Below are positions 6,193-12,263 of a DNA stretch of 13,074 nt, piece after piece. Source of the stretch: CAIKZY01 sp044345075 (GTDB lineage: Bacteria > Actinomycetota > Actinomycetes > S36-B12); NCBI GenBank assembly GCA_044345075.1, contig JBIJBU010000042.1, forward strand, positions 1 through 13,074, read 5' to 3'. How positions within the stretch are numbered: the stretch's first letter is position 1; each line of letters starts with the position of its first letter. Position numbers and translations under genes: made by a program. The notes under the pieces are model-generated. The model saw only the letters and a list, made by a program, of their open reading frames with translations. It searched no databases and had not been told where the DNA came from.

Positions 6193-7248
6193 CTACTTGA
6201 TGTTCTGAACCAGTGCCTTGGCCTTGGCAAGAACCTTGCCACCGACCGGCACGTAGCCCAGCGATGCAGCGCGCGAGGGGCCGCACTTCTGGAGAACGTA
6301 ATCGTAGAACTGGCGGACGCCGAGGCCGTTCGGGCCCTTGCCGTCGGTACGAGCCAGGCCGTAGCTGAAGATCGCGATCGGGTAGGCACCCGAGACAGCG
6401 ACCTTGTAGTTCAGGTTGATGAGGCCGTTGGCGGCAACATCAGTCTGGTTCGCGAGGTTCTTTGCTGCGGAGGCCGAGGAGGGAGCGATGAACTCACCCT
6501 TGGCGTTCTGCAGACGAGCGGACGGGTAGCCCTTGGCATCGCCGAGGTCGACGTAGCCGATGGTGCCCTCCTTGGCGAGCACGTTGGCCATGACGCCCGA
6601 GTTGCCCTTGCCGGCCACCGAGTTTGCCGGGGGCTTGCCACCGGGGAAGGCGGTCGACATGTCGTCCTGAACCTTGGCCCAGATGCTGGGGGCCCAGGCG
6701 TTCAGGTACTGGAGGAAGTTGTTCGTGGTGCCCGAGCTATCAGAGCGGTAGGCAATGGTGATCGGGGTGGCGGGCAGTGCGCTCTTGATACGAGCGTTGT
6801 CCTTGAGGATCTCGGGGTGGTTCCAGGTGGTGATGTTGCCCGAGAAGATCTTTGCCAGCGTGGTCTGCTTGAGCTGGATTGACGATCCCAAGGTGCGGCC
6901 GGTCTTGGCGTTCTTCAGGTTGATCGGCACAGTGATGGCGCCACCGATGTTGGGGATGTACTCCCACTCGAAGGTCGGATCACCTGAGGTGTACTTGGAA
7001 TCAGTCTGGGCGTAGACGAAGGTGCCCTTGCTGAAGTTGCCCTTGCCAGTGCCCGAGCCAGTCGAGGTGTACTGGACATTGAAGTTGGACTGCGAAGCGT
7101 TGAAGTCCGAGAGGCACTGGGAGAGGAACACGAACGGGAAGGAAGCTCCACCGCCGCTGATGGTGTTCGCGGCCTGGGCCGGAGCAGCGATGACGATGGT
7201 CGATGCAGCGACTGCTGCAGTAGCGATGACCGCGAGGGTGCGACGCAC
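6193..7248 (-). CDS. pstS: Phosphate ABC transporter substrate-binding protein PstS
   Basis: This 351-residue secreted protein captures inorganic phosphate for the PstCAB channel. A signal peptide spans about 1-27 with an AxA site (APAQA then AN). Phosphate-contact regions are recognisable: SGGGASFPF (31-39), TSTGSGTGKG (61-70), TDSKY with D83, and YRSDSSGTT (167-175, containing the key Arg and S-G-T). The pattern LAKIFSGNITTWNHPEI (131-147) is typical of PstS. The start is the GTG at 7248, because AAGGAG ends six bases upstream and the signal peptide begins there; an upstream in-frame extension has no such support. Unlike most Gram-positive PstS proteins it has no lipobox cysteine, so it appears to be released or held by other means. 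It lies 128 nt after pstB, with its own probable Pho box. Confidence 0.95.
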   Translation of the reverse strand: MRRTLAVIATAAVAASTIVIAAPAQAANTISGGGASFPFVFLSQCLSDFNASQSNFNVQYTSTGSGTGKGNFSKGTFVYAQTDSKYTSGDPTFEWEYIPNIGGAITVPINLKNAKTGRTLGSSIQLKQTTLAKIFSGNITTWNHPEILKDNARIKSALPATPITIAYRSDSSGTTNNFLQYLNAWAPSIWAKVQDDMSTAFPGGKPPANSVAGKGNSGVMANVLAKEGTIGYVDLGDAKGYPSARLQNAKGEFIAPSSASAAKNLANQTDVAANGLINLNYKVAVSGAYPIAIFSYGLARTDGKGPNGLGVRQFYDYVLQKCGPSRAASLGYVPVGGKVLAKAKALVQNIK

Positions 7249-7254
7249 TGGATT

Positions 7255-7260
7255 CTCCTT
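7255..7260 (-). promoter_or_regulatory. Shine-Dalgarno sequence that sets the pstS start
   Basis: On the minus strand AAGGAG is followed by AATCCA and then GTG at 7248. This strong site excludes the longer reading frame that opens upstream at 7341. Confidence 0.85.
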
Positions 7261-7332
7261 TGATGGATAACTGCTTACGGGGACGACGTTAGGCAGTACA
7301 GGTGACGCGAGTGGGGCCACTTTCTGGCCGTT

Positions 7333-7381
7333 CGTCAACACTTAGATGAACAATGTGTGGACGAGTGAACGGACGGTTAAC
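7333..7381 (-). promoter_or_regulatory. Putative Pho-box region upstream of pstS
   Basis: On the minus strand, GTTAACCGTCC and GTTCACTCGTC form two adjacent 11-base units at 7381-7360, close to the actinobacterial PhoP/RegX3-type GTTCACC repeat with 11-bp periodicity. A second motif, GTCCACACATT then GTTCATCTAAG then TGTTGACG (7362-7333), matches the one upstream of pstC at 15 of 19 positions over its last two parts. The first unit overlaps the pstB stop codon. This implies that pstS has its own phosphate-starvation promoter. I see no certain -10 box. The sequence match is direct; the regulator is inferred. Confidence 0.5.
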
Positions 7382-8219
7382 CGAACCTGCCGTTGACGTA
7401 GTCGAGGGTGCGCTGATCCTGCGGATTACCGAAGATCTCCGTGGTCGGACCCTGCTCGATGACCCGACCGGGCTCACCGTCAGAGGACAGGAAGAAGGCC
7501 GTGTTGTCGGCGACGCGCACTGCTTGCTGCATGTTGTGCGTGACGATGATGACCGTCATGTTCTTTGACAGTTGACGGACGGTCTCCTCGATCTTCAGCG
7601 TGGATCCCGGGTCGAGGGCGGAGCACGGCTCGTCCATGAGCAGGACGCTCGGCTTGACGGCCAGGGCGCGCGCGATCACGAGACGCTGCTGCTGACCACC
7701 AGAGAGAGCACCGGCCTCGGCACCGAGTCGGTCCTTGACCTCATTCCAGAGGCCGGCAGCGGTGAGGGTCTCCTCGACGATCTCATCATGGTTGCTGCGC
7801 TTCATTCCCGAGAGCTTCAGGCCTGAGAGCACGTTGCCGCGGATGGTCATGCTGGGGAACGGATTCGGCTTCTGGAAGACCATGCCGATCGCCAGGCGGA
7901 TGTGAACCGGATCAACCTCGGGGGCATAGATGTCCTGGCCCTCGTAGAAGATCTCGCCGGCCAGTGCTGCACCAGGGATCAATTCATGAAGGCGGTTCAG
8001 GGTGCGGATGAAGGTGGACTTACCGCAGCCGGACGGGCCGATGAGTGCGGTGACCGAGTTCTTCGGGAACACCATGTTCACGCCCTCGAGAACCTTGCGC
8101 TGGCCGAACCAGACGCTCACATCGCGGGCTTCCATTTCAGTCGCCTGATCGAGCGCGGCGGGTTCCTGCACGTCTGGTTCCTCCATGGTCACGGTCTCCT
8201 CGAATTCAGCGGTGGACAT
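7377..8219 (-). CDS. pstB: Phosphate ABC transporter ATP-binding protein PstB
   Basis: This 280-residue ATPase powers the phosphate importer. Walker A is GPSGCGKST (61-69), with the Cys typical of PstB. The Q-loop lies in MVFQKPNPFPSMTI (113-126), the PstB hallmark. The signature LSGGQQQRL is at 172-180, Walker B VLLMDEP at 192-198, and the switch His is H228. The sequence NRLHELIPGAALAGEI is also family-typical. ATG at 8219 is chosen because AGGAG lies seven bases upstream; a longer in-frame extension into pstA lacks this. The first 28 residues are an acidic tail absent from the usual ~258-residue PstB. The gene begins 10 nt after the pstA stop, so it is in one unit with pstC and pstA. Confidence 0.97.
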   Translation of the reverse strand: MSTAEFEETVTMEEPDVQEPAALDQATEMEARDVSVWFGQRKVLEGVNMVFPKNSVTALIGPSGCGKSTFIRTLNRLHELIPGAALAGEIFYEGQDIYAPEVDPVHIRLAIGMVFQKPNPFPSMTIRGNVLSGLKLSGMKRSNHDEIVEETLTAAGLWNEVKDRLGAEAGALSGGQQQRLVIARALAVKPSVLLMDEPCSALDPGSTLKIEETVRQLSKNMTVIIVTHNMQQAVRVADNTAFFLSSDGEPGRVIEQGPTTEIFGNPQDQRTLDYVNGRFG

Positions 8220-8229
8220 GTCAGGACTC

Positions 8230-9312
8230 CTATCGACGAATACGCTTGCCAGAAAGCAAGCGGGTGAGCGTGAACAGCAGGGCAACCAGGATCATCAGTG
8301 TCAGTGCGGAACCCCACGCGCGTGTAACGGCATCCGGATAGGGAAGAGCCACGTTGTCGAAGATGTAGGTCGGCAGCGCCGAGATCGTCGCGCCGAAGGG
8401 ATTCAGAATCGTCTGGTCGTTCTTACCGGCGGTCAGCAGCAGGGGGGCTGTTTCGCCGACAACGCGGGCGATGCCGAGGATCATCGCCGTGATGATGCCG
8501 GTCTTGGCCGCAGGCAGCACGACCCTCAGCACAGTGCGCGCACGAGTGGATCCAAGCGCCAGAGCGCCGGTGCGCAACTCATCCGGTACCAGCTTGAGAA
8601 CTTCCTCGGCGGTTCGTGCGACGGTGGGCAGCATCAAGATGGCGTAAGCCAAGCCGCCGGCGAACGCGCTCTGGTTGATGATTCCGGTCACGACGAACAC
8701 GGTGAGAATGAACAGGCCCGCAACAACGGAGGGCACGCCACTCATGGCCTGCACGAAGAAGCGCACGTAAGGAACTGCGCGGCCGCGCACCTCGGTGATG
8801 TAGATCGCCGTGGCAATACCGAGTGGTACGGCCACCAGCGTGGCGATGAGCACGATGACGATGGTGCCGACCACCGCATGGCCGATGCCACCGTAGGCAA
8901 GCGGGGTACTCGGGTTGATGTACACGTTGTTCTGGGTGAAGAACGCCGAGCTGAATGCCGGCAGGCCGCGCACGATGAGGGACCACAGCAAGGAAGCCAG
9001 GATCACCACGGTGAAAATGGTGGCGCCGATCGCGCTCACGATGATCATCGAGTCGGCGATGCCGCGCGAGCCACGAGTGATGACGGCTGAAATTGCACCG
9101 GCGATGAGCTGAATCGGAAGGTAGAAGACCACCATGATGATTGGCGCCGGAATTTCGGTGTACGTAAAGAGCAGGGCGATGATCAACGCAGGAACGAGCA
9201 CTGCCAACGTGACCGCGAGCTTGAAGTTCACCGGCCGGTGGCGCCAGGGGCGTTGCGGCTTCTGCTGGGCGAGACGACCGAATGAGGTCTCGTCAAGGAT
9301 GGAGGTGCTCAT
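8230..9312 (-). CDS. pstA: Phosphate ABC transporter permease PstA
   Basis: This 360-residue membrane permease forms half of the phosphate channel. The ABC permease core (about 140-350) contains the EAA-loop region EEVLKLVPDELRTGALALGS (236-255) that docks PstB. It is followed by PAAKTGIITAMILGIARVVGETAPLLLTAG (267-296), characteristic of PstA. Hydrophobic segments also occur at about 31-51, 56-78 and 88-114, so the N-terminus carries roughly two more membrane segments than the standard ~290-residue protein. The start overlaps the pstC stop by 4 nt (ATGA), which supports coupled, balanced synthesis of the two permeases. Confidence 0.95.
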   Translation of the reverse strand: MSTSILDETSFGRLAQQKPQRPWRHRPVNFKLAVTLAVLVPALIIALLFTYTEIPAPIIMVVFYLPIQLIAGAISAVITRGSRGIADSMIIVSAIGATIFTVVILASLLWSLIVRGLPAFSSAFFTQNNVYINPSTPLAYGGIGHAVVGTIVIVLIATLVAVPLGIATAIYITEVRGRAVPYVRFFVQAMSGVPSVVAGLFILTVFVVTGIINQSAFAGGLAYAILMLPTVARTAEEVLKLVPDELRTGALALGSTRARTVLRVVLPAAKTGIITAMILGIARVVGETAPLLLTAGKNDQTILNPFGATISALPTYIFDNVALPYPDAVTRAWGSALTLMILVALLFTLTRLLSGKRIRR

Positions 9313-10271
9313 GACTTGATCCGTCCGGTGCGGCTGACGATGAGATTGGCGATGACGTTGACGATCAATGTGGCCAGGAAGAGGAAGAAGCCGGCTGCGA
9401 GCAGAACCTGCAAGTCGTACTCACCGCTGATCTCACCGAAACGCGAGACGATAAGGGTTGCGACCGATCCGCCGCCGGACTCGATGATGTTGTACCAGTT
9501 GATGTCGAACACGACCTTCAGCACGAAGAACACCGCAATGGTTTCACCCAGCGCGCGACCGAGGCCCAGCATGACTCCGCCGATGATTCCGCCACGGCCG
9601 TAGGGCAAGGCCACGTATCGGAGCATCGTCCACAAGGAACAGCCGAGCGACTCGGCCGCGTTCACAAGATCCGGTGGCGTGCGGGCGAGAACCTCGCGAG
9701 TGACGGAGGTGATGATCGGGATCATCATGATCGCGAGCACGAAGCCGGCAATGAACGGCGTACCGAGGAAGTTGCCCGAGGTGTTCTCGAACAGAGGGAT
9801 CCAACCGAGGTACTGATTCAGCAGTGACTGCCACTGTTCTGCAGGTGCATTAAGGATGTAGAACGCCCACAGGCCCAAGATCACGCTCGGAATGGCCGCC
9901 ATGAGATCGATGAGCGTGGTGAGGACCTTCGAGAGGCGATGCGGGGCGATGAAGACCATGAAGATCGACAGGAGGATGGACGCGGGAACGGCGATGACCA
10001 GGCCGATCAGCGCGAGCAGGAGCGAGCCGTAGATCATGCCGCCAATGCCGGCAGTGATCGGATCGGTCTCGATGTTCCACGCGGTGGTGGTCAGGAACGA
10101 CCAGCCCTGCGTCTGGATGATCGGAATGGTCTGAAGTCCGAGGAAGATCGCGATGCCCGCCAAGATCACCAGAGCGGAGAAAGCCGCGGCCGTGATCGAT
10201 CGGTTGAAGACTCGATCGCCACGATGGGAACTGGCGCTGGTTTTCAAGTCGCGCATCTGGGTCTCGGACAT
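9309..10271 (-). CDS. pstC: Phosphate ABC transporter permease PstC
   Basis: This 320-residue permease pairs with PstA. A short cytoplasmic N-terminus precedes TM1 (about 25-48) and five further membrane segments. Family marks include DLMAAIPSVILGLWAF (122-137), the EAA region REVLARTPPDLVNAAESLG (192-210), and LGLGRALGETIAVFFVL (225-241). It is the first gene of the pst unit, where most bacteria place pstS. The ATG at 10271 has no Shine-Dalgarno sequence; CAGACT ends six bases upstream, a near match to the leaderless -10 pattern at other genes here. A second ATG five codons in is also without a clear ribosome-binding site. A Pho-box-like element lies 54-83 bases upstream. Confidence 0.95.
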   Translation of the reverse strand: MSETQMRDLKTSASSHRGDRVFNRSITAAAFSALVILAGIAIFLGLQTIPIIQTQGWSFLTTTAWNIETDPITAGIGGMIYGSLLLALIGLVIAVPASILLSIFMVFIAPHRLSKVLTTLIDLMAAIPSVILGLWAFYILNAPAEQWQSLLNQYLGWIPLFENTSGNFLGTPFIAGFVLAIMMIPIITSVTREVLARTPPDLVNAAESLGCSLWTMLRYVALPYGRGGIIGGVMLGLGRALGETIAVFFVLKVVFDINWYNIIESGGGSVATLIVSRFGEISGEYDLQVLLAAGFFLFLATLIVNVIANLIVSRTGRIKS

Positions 10272-10324
10272 GGGGGAAGTCTGGGGTGAGCAGATTGCGC
10301 CTGGAGGAGCCCCGAACGAATGAA

Positions 10325-10354
10325 CGGCAACGCTTAGGAGAACAGAAGGTAAAC
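10325..10354 (-). promoter_or_regulatory. Putative Pho box upstream of pstC
   Basis: On the minus strand, GTTTACCTTCT and GTTCTCCTAAG are adjacent 11-base direct-repeat units, followed by CGTTGCCG. This resembles the 11-bp periodic GTTCACC-type sites bound by PhoP in Streptomyces and related response regulators. The second unit and its trailer closely match the sequence upstream of pstS. The site lies in the 110-nt gap between the MoeA-like gene and pstC, at a sensible distance from the start. The regulator itself is not in the window. Confidence 0.55.
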
Positions 10355-10381
10355 GACCTTGGGCCCCCTTAAGCCGGTGAC

Positions 10382-11308
10382 CTAACCCTGGTCGAAGCCC
10401 ATAAGTCGCCGCACGACTCCGGGAATGAGGTGACCCCCGATGCCATGAAGCTCTCGGAGATCGGAGCCGAGGGCCAGCACGAGGGTGGGCCCGATGAACC
10501 CCAGGGCCACTACAGGTTCCGGGCTGAGGATCTCCAGGCCGAGGTCGCTGGACACGACGTGAGAATCATGGGGGGCCACTCCCACGAGAAGGATCGCATC
10601 GGCACGATGGCACTGGTCATCGATTGCGGCACTGACCTCCATCGGACCATCAAGAACGGCCGGAATGCGGGAGGCAACAGCACCCGCGCTCTCGGCGATC
10701 GAGGTGGCGAGCAGGCTGAGGTGATCGGTGACGAGGCCTATCCCGGTGGGTACGCCGGGCTCGACAAACTCGCTGCCCACAGTGAGCGCGAGCACCCGCG
10801 GACGAGGGTGAACGCAGACTGAGCGAATGCCCGACCTCGCGAGTTCAGCCAGGAGTAGCGGCGACGCGACCTGACCCGACTTGGCCACGATGACTCCAGC
10901 TTGGGTCACGCTGCCCACAGCGTGAATACCGTCACCGATCGACGCTGACTGAAGGCGCGTAGCTTCGGTTCCGACCTCAGCCAAACCGAGGGGCACAACT
11001 GAGTCTGCGCCGGGAGGCAGCGGGGCCCCCGGCCAAACGCGAATACATGTGCCGTCGGCAAGCTCCTCGCTGGCGCGAAAGCCGGCCGGCACTTCGTCGA
11101 CCACACGCAGCCATTCCCCGGGCTCGTAGGATCCTGCCCGCACGGCAAAGCCCTCTGTGGTCACCGTGTCGAAGGCCGGTACCGGTCCCGGTGCCCTGAT
11201 TTCCTCGTGGAGGACGCATCCGAGGGCATCGGCGAGGGGTAGCTCCAGGGGGGACAACGGGCTGACGATTGCCGCAATTCGGGCAGCGAGGTCGTCGGCA
11301 AGAGTCAT
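10382..11308 (-). CDS. MoeA-family protein with eroded active-site motifs
   Basis: This 308-residue protein is recognisably related to molybdopterin molybdenumtransferase MoeA. RVWPGAPLPPGADSVVPL (90-107) matches the MoeA R-x-x-T-G-A-P-x-P-x-G-A-D motif, and VPAFDTVTTEGFAVR (43-57) matches P-P-F-D-N-S-A-M-D-G-Y-A-V-R. The catalytic positions are changed: the second Asp is Glu52, the TGDEL motif reads VGSEF (177-181), GGVSxGxxD reads VGVAPHDSH (242-250), and the P-G-N-P loop reads LGSD (280-283). It is also about 100 residues shorter than MoeA of E. coli and lacks the last domain. Molybdate insertion is therefore doubtful. The start is ATG at 11308, where GATACT ends six bases upstream; the longer in-frame extension has no support. 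No other cofactor genes are nearby. Confidence 0.75.
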   Translation of the reverse strand: MTLADDLAARIAAIVSPLSPLELPLADALGCVLHEEIRAPGPVPAFDTVTTEGFAVRAGSYEPGEWLRVVDEVPAGFRASEELADGTCIRVWPGAPLPPGADSVVPLGLAEVGTEATRLQSASIGDGIHAVGSVTQAGVIVAKSGQVASPLLLAELARSGIRSVCVHPRPRVLALTVGSEFVEPGVPTGIGLVTDHLSLLATSIAESAGAVASRIPAVLDGPMEVSAAIDDQCHRADAILLVGVAPHDSHVVSSDLGLEILSPEPVVALGFIGPTLVLALGSDLRELHGIGGHLIPGVVRRLMGFDQG

Positions 11309-11314
11309 GACAGG

Positions 11315-11320
11315 AGTATC
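11315..11320 (-). promoter_or_regulatory. Putative leaderless -10 for the MoeA-like gene
   Basis: On the minus strand GATACT is followed by CCTGTC and then the ATG at 11308. It is close to the TATACT-type -10 and has the same six-base spacing to the start codon as prfB, ftsE and tatB. No Shine-Dalgarno sequence is present. Confidence 0.45.
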
Positions 11321-11330
11321 CAGGATCGGC

Positions 11331-11343
11331 AATTGTAACAATT
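11331..11343. repeat. 13-bp perfect palindrome AATTGT-A-ACAATT, possible operator
   Basis: Two perfect 6-base arms surround one central base. The site lies just upstream of the predicted -10 of the MoeA-like gene, in the divergent region shared with the small Cys protein gene. Its position at about -23 to -35 relative to the predicted start suits a repressor site. No regulator can be assigned. Confidence 0.4.
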
Positions 11344-11354
11344 CTGCATACCCC

Positions 11355-11373
11355 TAGACATTCGGTGTGTCTA
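11355..11373. repeat. Inverted repeat TAGACA-N7-TGTCTA
   Basis: Perfect 6-base arms (11355-11360 and 11368-11373) lie immediately upstream of the -35 element of the rightward promoter. This position would suit a transcription activator or repressor. The TAGAC pentamer recurs at 11395-11399 and 11401-11405. Confidence 0.35.
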
Positions 11374-11377
11374 TCAC

Positions 11378-11406
11378 TGGACAGATTAACTGTATAGACC
11401 TAGACT
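11378..11406 (+). promoter_or_regulatory. Housekeeping-type promoter for the small Cys protein gene
   Basis: TGGACA (11378-11383) and TAGACT (11401-11406) are separated by exactly 17 bases. They match the -35 TTGACA and -10 TANNNT consensus well. Transcription would start near 11413, leaving an untranslated leader of about 32 nt with a hairpin and a strong ribosome-binding site. Confidence 0.65.
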
Positions 11407-11417
11407 GATGCCACAAG

Positions 11418-11440
11418 CGAGCACCCCGCTCGTAAGGAGG
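11418..11440 (+). promoter_or_regulatory. Leader hairpin followed by a strong Shine-Dalgarno
   Basis: CGAGC (11418-11422) and GCTCG (11428-11432) can pair around the loop ACCCC, with one more G-U pair outside. One base later comes AAGGAGG (11434-11440), four bases before the ATG at 11445. The hairpin may stabilise the 5' end or affect ribosome access. The ribosome-binding site is convincing; a regulatory role is not shown. Confidence 0.5.
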
Positions 11441-11444
11441 CACC

Positions 11445-11672
11445 ATGAACATGCACATCTTCAAGAGGCACACTCAGGCCGTCATGAGCTCATCCTCGAG
11501 TTCCGCGCAGCTGGGCCACCGCGTTGAATCAACCTTCGACAACGGCACCTGCCACTTCGTGCTCACCTGCTCGTGCGGCACCGGATTCGAGACCAATCAC
11601 ATTGATGAAGCTCTCGAGTGGAGCGAGATGCACAAGGCCATGGCGTCACTGGCAGACCAGCTGACTGTCTAA
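11445..11672 (+). CDS. Small Cys/His-rich protein of unknown function
   Basis: This 75-residue protein is not one I recognise by name. After a basic start (MNMHIFKRHTQ) comes a serine run (15-20), then a compact part with C36-H37, C42-S-C44-G, F48, an E-A-L-E-W helix (55-59) and H63. The order C-x-C-G, F, E-A-x-x-W, H resembles small actinobacterial proteins that may bind zinc, but this is pattern memory only. It is expected to be cytoplasmic, as it has no signal or membrane segment. Expression support is strong: a good promoter, a leader hairpin and AAGGAGG before the ATG. The next gene begins 2 nt after its stop, so the two are co-transcribed. Confidence 0.75.
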   Translation: MNMHIFKRHTQAVMSSSSSSAQLGHRVESTFDNGTCHFVLTCSCGTGFETNHIDEALEWSEMHKAMASLADQLTV

Positions 11673-11674
11673 TC

Positions 11675-11917
11675 GTGGTGAAGTCCAGTGCGGCCGCCAA
11701 GGCGGACGCCGCCAAGGCCTTGGAACGATCGACCAAGCAGTGGCGGGCGGCGAAGAAGAAGGAACGCGCTGCCCGCGACGAGCTTGCCCAGCTTGTACAG
11801 AACACGGTTGACGCTGAAATCCTGAGCGAAAGCAAGATCGCTCAGATCACCGATATCCCCCGGATGACCATTCGCAAGATGCTCGGCAAGGACACCGGGT
11901 CTAAGAAAGACGACTAG
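11675..11917 (+). CDS. Small basic helix-turn-helix protein
   Basis: This protein has 80 residues if translation begins at the GTG at 11675 (a second GTG follows at 11678). The first 40 residues are rich in Ala, Lys and Arg and should form one charged helix or coiled coil. Residues about 48-71 (EILSESKIAQITDIPRMTIRKMLG) read as a helix-turn-helix in which SKIAQITDIP and MTIRKML are the two helices, as in small DNA-binding proteins. The tail is Lys/Asp-rich. No Shine-Dalgarno sequence precedes the start, and the 2-nt gap to the upstream stop suggests translational coupling. It could regulate its own operon or the divergent MoeA-like gene. It ends 4 nt before the convergent tatB stop. Confidence 0.7.
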   Translation: MVKSSAAAKADAAKALERSTKQWRAAKKKERAARDELAQLVQNTVDAEILSESKIAQITDIPRMTIRKMLGKDTGSKKDD

Positions 11918-11921
11918 CGAC

Positions 11922-12257
11922 TCAGGTCGCGTCAGGGTCGAATGCAGGTCGCGGCTGATCCGCAGGTTGGGCCGATGCGCCCTTTGACTTCGATTTCGGG
12001 TCCGGATCATCCGCCATCAAGCTCGTGGCGATCTTGCGCGGATGCAGATCAGTCAGCCCTTTCACTGCATCCATCGTCTCGGTGAGATCAATGCCTGCCG
12101 AGTCGGCAAGATCGGCCTTGGCGTTCTGAGCCATCTGCTTGATCTGGCGAATCCACTTGCCGGCGTCGGCGGCGGCACGCGGAAGCCGCTCGGGGCCGAA
12201 GACCAGGAGGCCCAGGACGCCGAGAATGAGCAACTCGCCGATGCCGATGTCGAACAC
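11922..12257 (-). CDS. tatB: Sec-independent (twin-arginine) translocase subunit TatB
   Basis: This is a 111-residue membrane protein. The N-terminus MFDIGIGELLILGVLGLLVFGPERLP has the single short membrane helix (about 5-19), the hinge FGP (20-22) and the ERLP that distinguishes TatB from TatA. An amphipathic helix follows (about 27-50), then a polar Lys/Asp/Pro-rich tail. TatB works with TatC to receive folded twin-arginine precursors. The start is GTG at 12257, with TAGTCT six bases upstream and no Shine-Dalgarno sequence. The gene follows the HtrA-like gene by 9 nt, a pairing also seen in mycobacteria. Confidence 0.93.
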   Translation of the reverse strand: MFDIGIGELLILGVLGLLVFGPERLPRAAADAGKWIRQIKQMAQNAKADLADSAGIDLTETMDAVKGLTDLHPRKIATSLMADDPDPKSKSKGASAQPADQPRPAFDPDAT

Positions 12258-12263
12258 GTGGTC

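Noticed and set aside
7315..7329. Hairpin GGCCA-N5-TGGCC as a terminator between pstB and pstS
   Set aside because: The stem is only 5 bp with no T-run on the minus strand. It may modulate read-through, but it is not a supported terminator.
7249..7341. N-terminal extension of PstS upstream of 7248
   Set aside because: It would run through the Shine-Dalgarno AAGGAG and put 31 residues ahead of a clear signal peptide.
8220..8285. N-terminal extension of PstB into pstA
   Set aside because: The ATG at 8219 has AGGAG at proper distance. The extension overlaps the end of pstA and resembles no PstB.
8185..9090. 301-codon plus-strand frame opposite pstA and the start of pstB
   Set aside because: Its composition (rich in His, Asp, Gly, Gln) is typical of an antisense frame over a high-GC membrane-protein gene. 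pstA on the other strand is certain.
11309..11341. N-terminal extension of the MoeA-like protein
   Set aside because: The family similarity starts at the ATG at 11308, and the extension crosses the predicted -10 and part of the palindrome.
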